Source: Salinimicrobium sp049680855 (GTDB lineage: Bacteria; Bacteroidota; Bacteroidia; Flavobacteriales; Flavobacteriaceae). Taken from it: a stretch of DNA of 64,000 bases. The notes beneath the pieces were generated by a model. It worked only from the letters and a program-made list of their open reading frames with translations. It searched no databases and was not told the origin of the DNA. Shown here in pieces: positions 44,721 through 52,536 of the stretch. The stretch spans positions 992,001 through 1,056,000 of the forward strand of contig NZ_JBMPGS010000002.1 of NCBI RefSeq assembly GCF_049680855.1, given 5' to 3'. The first letter of the stretch is position 1. Every line of letters begins with the position of its first letter. The position numbers and the translations under genes are program-made.

Positions 44721-45776
44721 ATGAAAACTATAAAAGGACCTGCGGTATATTTAGCTCAGTTCATGGACGACAAACCACCGTTCAATTCACTGGACGGGTT
44801 ATGTAAATGGGCAGCCGATTTAGGTTATAAAGGAATCCAGATCCCAACCTGGGAATCTGCTTTAATTGATCTTAAAAAAGCCGGGGAAAGTAAAACCTAC
44901 TGCGATGAATTAAAAGGCAAGATCGAATCCTACGGATTAGAAGTTACCGAGCTGTGTACGCATTTACAGGGACAACTTGTAGCCGTACATCCTGCCTATG
45001 ACATCATGTTCGACAATTTCGCGCCTGATGAATTTAAGAACAATCCTAAGAAAAGAACCGAATGGGCTGTAGAACAGCTAAAAAGTGCGGCCAAAGCCAG
45101 CCGGAATTTTGGGTTGGATGTACACGGTACGTTTAGCGGCTCCTTATTATGGCACACGGCCCATCCATGGCCGCAGCGCCCGGAAGGTTTAGTGGAAATG
45201 GGCTTTAAAGAACTGGCAGATCGCTGGCTCCCTATTCTGAATGAATTTGACGCCCAGGGAGTAGACGTTTGTTATGAAGTTCATCCGGGAGAAGATTTGC
45301 ACGACGGTGTCACTTTTGAACGCTTCCTGGAGGCAACCGGAAATCATAAAAGAGTAAATCTACTTTATGATCCAAGCCATTTTGTGCTTCAGCAACTGGA
45401 TTACATCACCTACATTGATCACTATCACGAGTTCATAAAAATGTTCCACGTCAAAGACGCCGAATTTAACCCTACCGGAAAGAAAGGAACTTTTGGAGGT
45501 TATGAAGATTGGATAGACAGGGCTGGGCGTTACAGGCACCCGGGAGACGGGCAGGTAGATTTTAAAACCATCTTTTCGAAACTCACACGTTATGGTTGTG
45601 ACGTGTGGGCCGTGATGGAATGGGAATGTTGTATAAAATCTCCGGAACAGGGAGCACGCGAAGGCGCAGGTTTTATTCAAAGCCATATCATTGAAGCTAC
45701 AGAAAAGAAATTTGATGACTTTGCAGGAACCGAAATTGACGAACAAAAACTGAAACGAATATTAGGAACCAACTAA
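44721..45776 (+). CDS. Sugar phosphate isomerase/epimerase-like TIM-barrel protein, cytoplasmic
   Basis: A 351-residue TIM-barrel protein without signal peptide. Metal-binding strands are visible as CYEVHPGEDLHDG, NLLYDPSHFVLQ, KMFHVKDAEF and VWAVMEWECC, giving the Glu-Asp-His-Glu pattern of the family. The insertion PTGKKGTFGGYEDWIDRAGR near residue 250 is seen in a subgroup common in Bacteroidetes and Planctomycetes keto-sugar loci. It probably isomerises a free or keto-hexose taken up by the adjacent MFS transporter. It is distinct from the exported isomerase of the same operon, which is evidence for one step on each side of the membrane. Confidence 0.85.
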   Translation: MKTIKGPAVYLAQFMDDKPPFNSLDGLCKWAADLGYKGIQIPTWESALIDLKKAGESKTYCDELKGKIESYGLEVTELCTHLQGQLVAVHPAYDIMFDNFAPDEFKNNPKKRTEWAVEQLKSAAKASRNFGLDVHGTFSGSLLWHTAHPWPQRPEGLVEMGFKELADRWLPILNEFDAQGVDVCYEVHPGEDLHDGVTFERFLEATGNHKRVNLLYDPSHFVLQQLDYITYIDHYHEFIKMFHVKDAEFNPTGKKGTFGGYEDWIDRAGRYRHPGDGQVDFKTIFSKLTRYGCDVWAVMEWECCIKSPEQGAREGAGFIQSHIIEATEKKFDDFAGTEIDEQKLKRILGTN

Positions 45777-45787
45777 ACCACACACCA

Positions 45788-46549
45788 ATGAAAAAAGTAA
45801 ATGTACTCCTTTTGGCTTTAGCCGTTACTGCTGCCGGATGCCAGGATAACAAGAACCGGAACGAAGAAAGTGAAGTAGTAACAGAGACAGAAACTCAGGA
45901 AATGGAAAACTCACAAGACCAGAATGAATGGCAGGTTCTTTTTGATGGAGAAAACCTCGACCATTGGAAAGCCTTCAACAGCGATTCCATTACCCAGTGG
46001 CAAATAGAAGATAAAGCCCTTGTTTTTACTCCTTCCCAGGGCGAACGCAATGGTTCAGAAAACATCATTACAAAAAACACCTACACTAATTTCGAACTTT
46101 CTCTGGAATGGAAGATTTCAGAAAATGGGAATAGCGGAATCATGTGGGCAGTACAGGAAGGCGAAGAATACAATGAGCCTTACATCACCGGTCCTGAAAT
46201 CCAGGTTCTGGATAACCAGGGGCATCCAGATGCCAAAAACGGTCCTATTCGCCAGGCAGGAGCTCTTTATGATCTTTCTGAACCTACAGAAGATGTTACA
46301 AACCCTGCTGAAGAATGGAATGAAATGACCATCACCATCAATTACGAAGAAAATCGTGGATTGGTGACTTTGAACGGACAGCAAATCAATGAATTTCCTT
46401 TAAAGGGAGAAGAATGGGATCAACTTGTTGGAAAGTCCAAGTTTAGTGACTGGGAAGATTTTGGTCAGCACAAAAATGGCCATATTGCTTTACAGGATCA
46501 CGGAGATAAAGTTTCATACAGGAACATTAAAATTCGGGAACTAGAATAA
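45788..46549 (+). CDS. DUF1080 / 3-keto-disaccharide hydrolase-family lipoprotein
   Basis: A 253-residue lipoprotein (signal ends TAAGC) with an acidic linker and then a concanavalin-like beta-sandwich of the DUF1080 family: WQVLFDGENLDHWKAF, NFELSLEWKISENGNSGIMW, GPEIQVLDNQGHPDA, EWNEMTITI and GHIALQDHGDKVSYRNIKIR. Members have been shown to hydrolyse 3-keto-glycosides, using oxidation at C3 to weaken the glycosidic bond. It is the last gene of the operon, 11 bases after the isomerase gene and before a strong terminator. It would act on the product of the GMC dehydrogenase outside the inner membrane. Confidence 0.9.
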   Translation: MKKVNVLLLALAVTAAGCQDNKNRNEESEVVTETETQEMENSQDQNEWQVLFDGENLDHWKAFNSDSITQWQIEDKALVFTPSQGERNGSENIITKNTYTNFELSLEWKISENGNSGIMWAVQEGEEYNEPYITGPEIQVLDNQGHPDAKNGPIRQAGALYDLSEPTEDVTNPAEEWNEMTITINYEENRGLVTLNGQQINEFPLKGEEWDQLVGKSKFSDWEDFGQHKNGHIALQDHGDKVSYRNIKIRELE

Positions 46550-46572
46550 AAAATGCCCTTTTTGACTAACTT

Positions 46573-46603
46573 AAAAGCTGCATAAGTATATGCAGCTTTT
46601 TTT
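46573..46603 (+). terminator. Intrinsic terminator of the keto-sugar operon
   Basis: A 12-bp perfect stem (AAAAGCTGCATA at 46573-46584 with TATGCAGCTTTT at 46589-46600) closes on a 4-base loop and continues into T residues. Confidence 0.9.
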
Positions 46604-46659
46604 ATTCCGTTTTTGTATTCACTAAATTCAATTAACTTATTTCAGAAAAATAATTGCAC

Positions 46660-47874
46660 ATGAATATCTCTAAACATAGGTTTAAGAACAAGGAAGGTGT
46701 AGAACTTTCGGCGGTTTTGGAACTACCTTTCAATCAGGAGTCACACAATTTTGTTCTGTTTGCTCATTGCTTCACCTGCAATAAAAATTTTCTTGCAGTA
46801 AAAAATATCGCCCGGGCACTTACTGCCAATGGTTTTGGAGTTTTGCGATTTGATTTTACGGGACTGGGAGAAAGCGAAGGGGAATTTGCAGATACCAATT
46901 TCTCTGGAAATGTAGATGACCTTCTGGCCGCAGCAGATTTCCTCAAAAAGGAATATAAAGCTCCAAGCCTTTTGGTAGGACATTCCCTGGGTGGTGCAGC
47001 GGTTCTTTTTGCAGCACAGCAATCTTCATCGATAAAGGCCGTTGCTACGATTGCAGCGCCATCCTCACCTCAGCATGTAAAACACCTGCTAAAATCAAAC
47101 CTTGAAGAAATTGAGAAAAACGGCTATTCCAAAGTGAATTTGGGAGGTCGTGATTTTACCATAAAAGCACAATTTCTTCAGGATCTTGACACCAAAAAGC
47201 TTAAAGATGTCGTCCGGGAGATGGAAAAATCTATTTTGGTAATGCATTCTCCTCAAGACACAATTGTAGGCATTAAAAATGCCGAAGAAATTTATCTTGC
47301 AGCCCGACATCCCAAAAGTTTCATTTCGCTGGACGGGGCAGATCATTTGCTCACCAACAAAAGTGATTCCAAATACGCCGGAGAAGTCATAGCAGCATGG
47401 GCTTTACGTTATTTAAATGTTCCGGAGAAAGAAAAATTATCTTCCAAACACCAGGTGATGGCAAACCTGGGGAATGAAGGATTTACTACTCAGATAAAAG
47501 CCGGAGATCATTTTTTAACATCAGATGAGCCGGAGAGCATTGGCGGTAGTAATTTTGGCCCAACACCTTATGAATTATTATCTGCCTCCCTGGCGGCATG
47601 CACTTCCATGACTATTCAAATGTACGCGCGCAGGAAGAAATGGCCTTTGAAAGATGTAGAGACCCACGTGAACCACGACAAGGAACACGCCGAAGACTGT
47701 AATAATTGCGAAAGAAATTCCTCAAAAATTGACATTTTCAAGAGGGAAATAGTACTTGAAGGCGATTTAGATTCCAAACAGCAGGAGAAACTGCTTGAAA
47801 TTGCGAATAAATGTCCGGTGCATCGCACGTTGCATAATGATATCAAGATCACGACCAGACTTTTAACCTCCTAA
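46660..47874 (+). CDS. Alpha/beta hydrolase fused to OsmC-family domain
   Basis: The ATG at 46660 is preferred to an in-frame TTG at 46654. The product has 404 residues. Residues 1 to about 255 form an alpha/beta hydrolase with the nucleophile elbow GHSLGGAAVL and a preceding FDFTGLGESEG. Residues about 270-404 form an OsmC/Ohr-like domain with the two redox cysteines in LAACTSM and KCPVHRTLHND. OsmC proteins reduce organic peroxides. The fusion is a known bacterial architecture whose combined role is unclear; an esterase releasing hydroperoxides to the OsmC half is one possibility. It appears monocistronic. Confidence 0.92.
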   Translation: MNISKHRFKNKEGVELSAVLELPFNQESHNFVLFAHCFTCNKNFLAVKNIARALTANGFGVLRFDFTGLGESEGEFADTNFSGNVDDLLAAADFLKKEYKAPSLLVGHSLGGAAVLFAAQQSSSIKAVATIAAPSSPQHVKHLLKSNLEEIEKNGYSKVNLGGRDFTIKAQFLQDLDTKKLKDVVREMEKSILVMHSPQDTIVGIKNAEEIYLAARHPKSFISLDGADHLLTNKSDSKYAGEVIAAWALRYLNVPEKEKLSSKHQVMANLGNEGFTTQIKAGDHFLTSDEPESIGGSNFGPTPYELLSASLAACTSMTIQMYARRKKWPLKDVETHVNHDKEHAEDCNNCERNSSKIDIFKREIVLEGDLDSKQQEKLLEIANKCPVHRTLHNDIKITTRLLTS

Positions 47875-47943
47875 CTGGTTTATCTTCGTCTTAAATAACA
47901 TCTAATGCATTTTCTAAAGTGAGAACAGGTTTCAAAATGGATT

Positions 47944-47960
47944 TAAAAATGACATTTTTG
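47944..47960. repeat. Recurring palindrome, copy 2 (TAAAAATGACATTTTTG)
   Basis: This 17-base site differs from CAAAAATGACATTTTTG only in its first base. It lies 70 bases after the hydrolase-OsmC stop, followed by a T-rich stretch. A weak terminator is the simplest reading. The spacer 47875-48157 holds nothing else I can assign, apart from an A+T-rich leader for the superoxide dismutase gene. Confidence 0.55.
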
Positions 47961-48157
47961 AGAATCTTTTAATCTTTTTCACTTATTAAAAAACTGAATA
48001 AACCTCAAACTTTTAATAGATTGTCGGCTATTATATCCCTGTAAATTAGTTAATTACCAACAAACTTCATTCTACCAGTGTTAAGCTCTCCTTAAATAAT
48101 TTGTCTAACGGGACATTTCTGCATAATTTAGATGCTCAATTAATTAAACCAGATATT

Positions 48158-48760
48158 ATGAAACGTATTAGCTTAGGTCTATTGTTTTCTGCAGCCATCA
48201 TCTTTACCGGCTGCCGGAATGAAAACCAAACTGCTGAAGATAGAGTAGAAGAGAATGTAGATATGACTCAGGAAAACGAAGAAATGCAAGCCGAGTCAAC
48301 AGATGGTGAAGAGATTCGGGTGGATATTGAATCTAAAAGTGACAGCAATGTAACCGGAACAGCTGTTTTTATGCAAGAAAATGGGGAAGTTTCCATGACT
48401 GTTGAATTAACCGGTCTAACAGAAGGTACTCATGCCATACACCTTCATGAAAAGGCAGATTGTTCTGCTGAAGACGGAAGTTCAGCCGGTGGACACTGGA
48501 ACCCAACTTTCGAAGACCATGGAGAATGGGGCGACGAGGACGGATACCACAAAGGTGACATTGGAAATTTTGAAGCCGATGCCGACGGAAATGCTACCAT
48601 TAAATTTTCAACAGACGAATGGTGTATAGGATGTGATGATGATTCCAAAAATATTGTAGGTACCGCAGTTGTGGTTCACGCAGGAGCAGATGATTATGTT
48701 TCTCAACCAAGCGGGGACTCCGGAAACAGAATTGCCTGTGGCGAAGTAACGATGGAGTAA
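48158..48760 (+). CDS. sodC: Cu/Zn superoxide dismutase lipoprotein
   Basis: The ATG at 48158 gives a lipoprotein signal (FSAAIIFTGC); an upstream in-frame ATG at 48101 would mask it. The 200-residue product has an acidic linker and a complete SodC domain. Metal and disulfide residues are visible in HAIHLHEKADCS, SAGGHWNP, GYHKGDIGNFEAD and VVVHAGADDY, and the late Cys in RIACGEV. It would destroy superoxide in the periplasm or at the outer membrane. A bidirectional hairpin follows. Confidence 0.93.
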   Translation: MKRISLGLLFSAAIIFTGCRNENQTAEDRVEENVDMTQENEEMQAESTDGEEIRVDIESKSDSNVTGTAVFMQENGEVSMTVELTGLTEGTHAIHLHEKADCSAEDGSSAGGHWNPTFEDHGEWGDEDGYHKGDIGNFEADADGNATIKFSTDEWCIGCDDDSKNIVGTAVVVHAGADDYVSQPSGDSGNRIACGEVTME

Positions 48761-48786
48761 AAACTCACTTATTTTTATAAAGTATC

Positions 48787-48816
48787 AAAAAAGCAGCTTT
48801 TAAGCTGCTTTTTTTT
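48787..48816. terminator. Bidirectional hairpin terminator between sodC and the LytTR gene
   Basis: The stem combines AAAAAAGCAGCTT (48787-48799) with AAGCTGCTTTTTT (48802-48814) around a minimal loop. T runs are present on both strands, and the flanking genes converge. Confidence 0.88.
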
Positions 48817-48833
48817 ATGCCTTTCAATCTGCT

Positions 48834-49586
48834 CTATTCTAGCCACTCTTTAAAAGCCTTTACTCTTTCCCTGCTCACAATGATTTGCTGCTCTTTAAAA
48901 TTTCCTAATTTTACTTCAAGTCGCTGATTTGAATAGGTTAGAATATCTAATATATCTTTTATTCTGATAATAAATTTACGATTGACCCTAAAGAAGATAT
49001 CTGGATCCAGTTCTTCTTCGAGCTTATCCAGACTGCAATCCATAAGATAGCTTCTCCTGGCAGTAGAATGGAGATAAGTACCTTTATTTTCAGAATAAAA
49101 ACAACAAATATCCTCCACATCAAAGATCCTTAGGTGTTGCCCTACCTGAATGGTAAACCTCTTTTTGTATTCAGAAGAAGAAAGGTTTAAAAGAGATTTC
49201 AGGTTTTTTATGTCTAAACTGCTCCTGTCTGAAAATTTTGTGCTGCGGAACTTTTTTAGAGCTGCCTCCAGTTCTTCATCATCTATAGGTTTTAAAAGAT
49301 AATCCACACTATTCAGCTTAAAAGCTTTCAGTGCGTATTCGTCATAAGCCGTAGTAAAAATAATAGAACTCTTCACTTCCACGTTCTCAAAGATCTCGAA
49401 TGAAAGTCCGTCGCTCAATTGTATATCTAAAAATATAAGTTCAGGGTGATCATTCTGGAGAAACCATTCGGTAGCTTCATCTACAGCGTGCAAGGTGGTA
49501 ACCACATTCACATCCAATTTATTTAACATGCGCTGCAGGCGCCGTGCAGAAGGTTTTTCGTCTTCAATTATTAAAGCTTCTATCAT
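48834..49586 (-). CDS. LytTR-family response regulator
   Basis: A 250-residue regulator. The receiver domain has EDE at residues 9-11, the phospho-acceptor D54 in LIFLDIQLSDG, and a conserved Lys in DYLLKPIDDEE. A LytTR DNA-binding domain covers about 145-245 (RFTIQVGQHLRIFDVEDI, CSLDKLEEELDPDIFFRVNR, LEVKLGNFKEQQIIVSRERV). It is the last gene of the minus-strand unit, 15 bases after the stand-alone 2TM gene, and is the obvious partner of the LytS-type kinase two genes upstream. Confidence 0.94.
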   Translation of the reverse strand: MIEALIIEDEKPSARRLQRMLNKLDVNVVTTLHAVDEATEWFLQNDHPELIFLDIQLSDGLSFEIFENVEVKSSIIFTTAYDEYALKAFKLNSVDYLLKPIDDEELEAALKKFRSTKFSDRSSLDIKNLKSLLNLSSSEYKKRFTIQVGQHLRIFDVEDICCFYSENKGTYLHSTARRSYLMDCSLDKLEEELDPDIFFRVNRKFIIRIKDILDILTYSNQRLEVKLGNFKEQQIIVSRERVKAFKEWLE

Positions 49587-49601
49587 AACATTTATAGAAA
49601 A

Positions 49602-49916
49602 TTATTCCCAGGTTCTTTTCTTTTCTTTATCCATTAATTCCTTGATCTTACGCTCTTCCCAATCTCTTCCGAATAATTTATTAGGTCCAAATACGGTCAC
49701 CCAATGAGCAAATAGCCCAATTCCCCAAAAGAAAGCTGTTGAATAGGTCCATATATTGTCTAAACTGTTCCAGTTACCATCTTGATAGGCTGCAACTGCA
49801 ATGATTGCAGCATTTATGAATAGGTAAACCAGTAGGTGAACGTAAAAACCTTTGATCTCTTTCACCTTCTTTTTTGCAGCCCTGTACTTCAGGTTTTCTT
49901 TATAATTCGTTTTCAT
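49602..49916 (-). CDS. 2TM-domain protein
   Basis: A 104-residue protein of the 2TM family. It has a basic N-terminal helix (RAAKKKVKEIKGFYVHLLVY), two membrane segments and the conserved ending HWVTVFGPNKLFGRDWEERK. Such genes accompany LytS/LytTR pairs in Flavobacteria; their function is unknown. Its ATG overlaps the last base of the kinase stop codon (TAATG arrangement), which indicates translational coupling. The kinase itself carries a second copy of this domain. Confidence 0.9.
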   Translation of the reverse strand: MKTNYKENLKYRAAKKKVKEIKGFYVHLLVYLFINAAIIAVAAYQDGNWNSLDNIWTYSTAFFWGIGLFAHWVTVFGPNKLFGRDWEERKIKELMDKEKKRTWE

Positions 49917-51241
49917 TATTTCCAGGAATTATTTTGTTGCTGTTCCTTTTCCATGATTTCCTTGATTTTGCGTTCCTCCCAGGCCGCACCGTATCCAAAT
50001 ACCGAAAAACCATGAATTGTTAGACCTAGCCCCCACCCAAACATTGGGAACCAAAACCACTGGAAATCCCAATATGTCCAGTAATTAATAAAGATCAGGA
50101 ATGGGATCACTACGCAATAGGAAATAAGATTCCCATAAAATTCTTTCATTTCCTTCACTCGCTGTTGAGCTTTGAAATAGGCATCATCTTCTTCTATTCT
50201 GTTCGTTTCCATGATTGAAATTTGTTTAGTTAGTATAGGCAGTTTCACTGCAAAAATTTGTTCGTTCTGTTCAATAAATACTTTCCTTTGGGTCACCAGG
50301 TTGTAACGGTCTACAATATTCTGAAGCCCTACTCCTTTTCGTTTATGAAGAACTTCTTTTTTCTGAAAATTATTCTCAATAATAAGGTAACCATCAGCTT
50401 CATACAGTCTTATTTTTAAAGGCCTGTTTGCACTCACTACATTATGCTTAATCGTATTTTCCAGCAATAGCTGGAGGGATAGAGGCACCACCTTTGCATC
50501 TGGCGTGGAAAGTTCCTCTGGCACCTCGTAAAAAATGCTGTTTTCAAAGCGCATTTTTAAGAGTTTCATATAGGTAACGGCGAAAGCCAGTTCTTCTTCC
50601 AGGCTCACCAGTTCCTTATCTTTTTGCTCCAGCACATACCTGTATATCTTAGACAATGAGGTAGTAAATTTTTGTGCCTGTTCCGGATTTTCTTCTATTA
50701 GCGAGGTAAGCACATTCAGGCTATTAAAAAGAAAATGCGGATCTATCTGATTTTTAAGGCTTTCAAATTTTGCCGAAGCTGTTCCCGCAATGATCTTTTG
50801 TTCTGTAACCTTTTTCTCCTGAAGCGCCCTATAAAAATAAACAAGATGAAAAAACAGGGAGACAAGCGCCGTCAACAACAGCGGAAAAAGATAGTAACCC
50901 AGTTTTTCATTGTTCAGGAACTCTACGACCGTCCCTCCCTTAAAAATGGTACTATCTACCATTCTGCAGAGAAAATAAGTGATGAGCGTTACTACTATTG
51001 ACCCAGTAGTAGCAAAGAACACCCTCTTAAGAGAAGCGTTCTCCCAACCTATTTTCCTGGCAAAAAAATCAAAGTACAGCGCATTCACAACTGTGAGTGC
51101 AAAAGAATAAAAGAAGAACAAACCCAAATTTGTAGGATCCAACAATTCCTCCATCTCCAAACCCCCAAAAATGAGGTTCAACACTATCACAATGAGACTA
51201 ATCGATATAGAAATTTTTAATATTTGGGGAAATAATTTCAT
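49916..51241 (-). CDS. LytS-type sensor histidine kinase fused to a C-terminal 2TM domain
   Basis: A 441-residue protein with about four N-terminal membrane segments (to residue 138). The kinase domain has the His-box LKNQIDPHFLFNSLN with H169 and the ATPase segments LQLLLENTIKHNVVS and GVGLQNIVDRYN. The kinase domain ends near residue 337 (AVKLPIL). From M344 the chain continues into a complete 2TM domain ending YGAAWEERKIKEIMEKE. The 2TM part starts with its own Met and a typical 2TM N-terminus, so the join probably arose from two adjacent genes. Upstream genes are a secreted TPR-like protein, a DUF2141 protein and a TonB-dependent receptor. Confidence 0.9.
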   Translation of the reverse strand: MKLFPQILKISISISLIVIVLNLIFGGLEMEELLDPTNLGLFFFYSFALTVVNALYFDFFARKIGWENASLKRVFFATTGSIVVTLITYFLCRMVDSTIFKGGTVVEFLNNEKLGYYLFPLLLTALVSLFFHLVYFYRALQEKKVTEQKIIAGTASAKFESLKNQIDPHFLFNSLNVLTSLIEENPEQAQKFTTSLSKIYRYVLEQKDKELVSLEEELAFAVTYMKLLKMRFENSIFYEVPEELSTPDAKVVPLSLQLLLENTIKHNVVSANRPLKIRLYEADGYLIIENNFQKKEVLHKRKGVGLQNIVDRYNLVTQRKVFIEQNEQIFAVKLPILTKQISIMETNRIEEDDAYFKAQQRVKEMKEFYGNLISYCVVIPFLIFINYWTYWDFQWFWFPMFGWGLGLTIHGFSVFGYGAAWEERKIKEIMEKEQQQNNSWK

Positions 51242-51332
51242 CTCGTTTTATGTTGATAAAGCTAATTTCTTCTTTTTCATCTTAAAAGAATATTATACTT
51301 CAGGTTTTTTTGAAAAATATTAAAAAATGTAT

Positions 51333-51980
51333 TTATTCTTTCTTTTTGTCTCCACAAGTGCGCGCAATCAACATTTCTGCACGGTCTTTTCCCCACGATG
51401 GTTCGAATGGTACTGTGGGTTTATCTTCCTCAAACAACCTGAGGCTTCGTTTCAAATCATCGCAATATTTCGCAGGATCTTCTCCAAAAAATTGCGCACT
51501 TCCCATGTCCCATTCTGCTTTTGATAATACTACGCGAGGATTATAAGGTGCTTCTTGCAACGCCTGTGTGTAAATATCATTGATCACCGGACTAAGTTTC
51601 ATTCCATAGAAAGAAGGATCCAGAGTAAGATAAGCAGTGTGCAGCATGGCTTGTAAGATATCAACTTCCACATTTTCTTTACCGGCATATGTCATCGCCT
51701 GGTTCAAAAGGTCCTGGGCCCCTTTTAACTGTTGCTCCTTCTTACTTTTATCTGTCATAGAAAAGCTTTCAATAATCTTTATCTGCGCCGCATAATAATA
51801 AGGCAGCCACGCTTCTTCCTCTGCATTTGCAATACGTTCAAACAAATTAGCCGCTTCCACTGGTTTCTGCGCTTGCCAAAGCTTAAAAGCCTGTGTCATT
51901 CCAGATTCATATTGATCTTGTGCGTGGGTTGTAAATGCGGCCATTAACCCAATTAAACATGTGTATAGAAATTCTTTCAT
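51333..51980 (-). CDS. Secreted TPR-like helical protein, unknown function
   Basis: A 215-residue protein with a signal peptide (MKEFLYTCLIGLMAAFTTHAQ). The mature part has helical repeats reminiscent of TPRs (AFKLWQAQKPVEAANLFERI, YNPRVVLSKAEWDMGSAQFF). No catalytic motif was recognised. It sits between the DUF2141 gene (24 bases upstream) and the kinase gene (91 bases downstream) and is probably part of the same cell-envelope unit. Confidence 0.8.
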   Translation of the reverse strand: MKEFLYTCLIGLMAAFTTHAQDQYESGMTQAFKLWQAQKPVEAANLFERIANAEEEAWLPYYYAAQIKIIESFSMTDKSKKEQQLKGAQDLLNQAMTYAGKENVEVDILQAMLHTAYLTLDPSFYGMKLSPVINDIYTQALQEAPYNPRVVLSKAEWDMGSAQFFGEDPAKYCDDLKRSLRLFEEDKPTVPFEPSWGKDRAEMLIARTCGDKKKE

Positions 51981-52004
51981 AACTAAAGTTTTAAATAGTT
52001 GGTT

Positions 52005-52424
52005 TTACATCATTATTATTTTCTGAACAGCTTTCTCCCCGTTCTTAAGTTCAAACTTTGCATCCTCCCATTTTGGCGGTCCAAATTTGGCCGGTGCATT
52101 GTTGGAAGTGGCATAATCTTCCATGGGATAGAACCCAAGGAACATATCAAGTTTCTGGTCACTGTCTTCATCATGAAATGCTGAAACAGCGTAAGTTCCG
52201 TCCGGTACATCTTCAAAAATGACAGTTACCTGTCCATTTTTTATTACAACCGACTTTGATTTCCAGGCGTTCTCTAAGAAACTTTCTTCAGAATTATAAA
52301 GTCCCACAAGAGCATTCCCTTTTTCATTCTCAAAATTGGTAATGATCACCTCAACCTGGTTTTGAGCAATTCCACTGCAGACAAAGCCTAAAGCGAACAT
52401 CGTAGTTAGAATTAAATTTTTCAT
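52005..52424 (-). CDS. DUF2141 family secreted protein
   Basis: A 139-residue exported protein with signal peptide ending GIAQ. The mature beta-rich domain matches DUF2141: VEVIITNFENEKGNALVGLY, VIFEDVPDGTYAVSAFHDED and SDQKLDMFLGFYPMEDYATS. The family is periplasmic or outer-membrane associated, with unknown role. It lies between a TonB-dependent receptor and a TPR-like protein on the minus strand, a neighbourhood common in Flavobacteria. Confidence 0.88.
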   Translation of the reverse strand: MKNLILTTMFALGFVCSGIAQNQVEVIITNFENEKGNALVGLYNSEESFLENAWKSKSVVIKNGQVTVIFEDVPDGTYAVSAFHDEDSDQKLDMFLGFYPMEDYATSNNAPAKFGPPKWEDAKFELKNGEKAVQKIIMM

Positions 52425-52451
52425 AATAGCTGGTTTAGAATTAATACTGAT

Positions 52452-52470
52452 TCAAAAATGCCATTTTTGA
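52452..52470. repeat. Recurring palindrome, copy 3 (9-bp arms around C)
   Basis: TCAAAAATG at 52452-52460 and CATTTTTGA at 52462-52470 form a perfect dyad around a single C. It lies in the 112-base spacer between the receptor and DUF2141 genes. No T run follows on the transcribed strand beyond the palindrome itself, so a simple terminator is less clear here than for copy 1. Confidence 0.6.
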
Positions 52471-52536
52471 CACCTCTTTGGAATTTTTACTTTCTCAATT
52501 GTAGAAAATGAAGGATGAACTGTCATTTCTGAAGAT

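Noticed and set aside
48101..48157. Upstream start for the superoxide dismutase gene
   Set aside because: It would hide the lipoprotein signal that starts at 48158 and adds no conserved residues.
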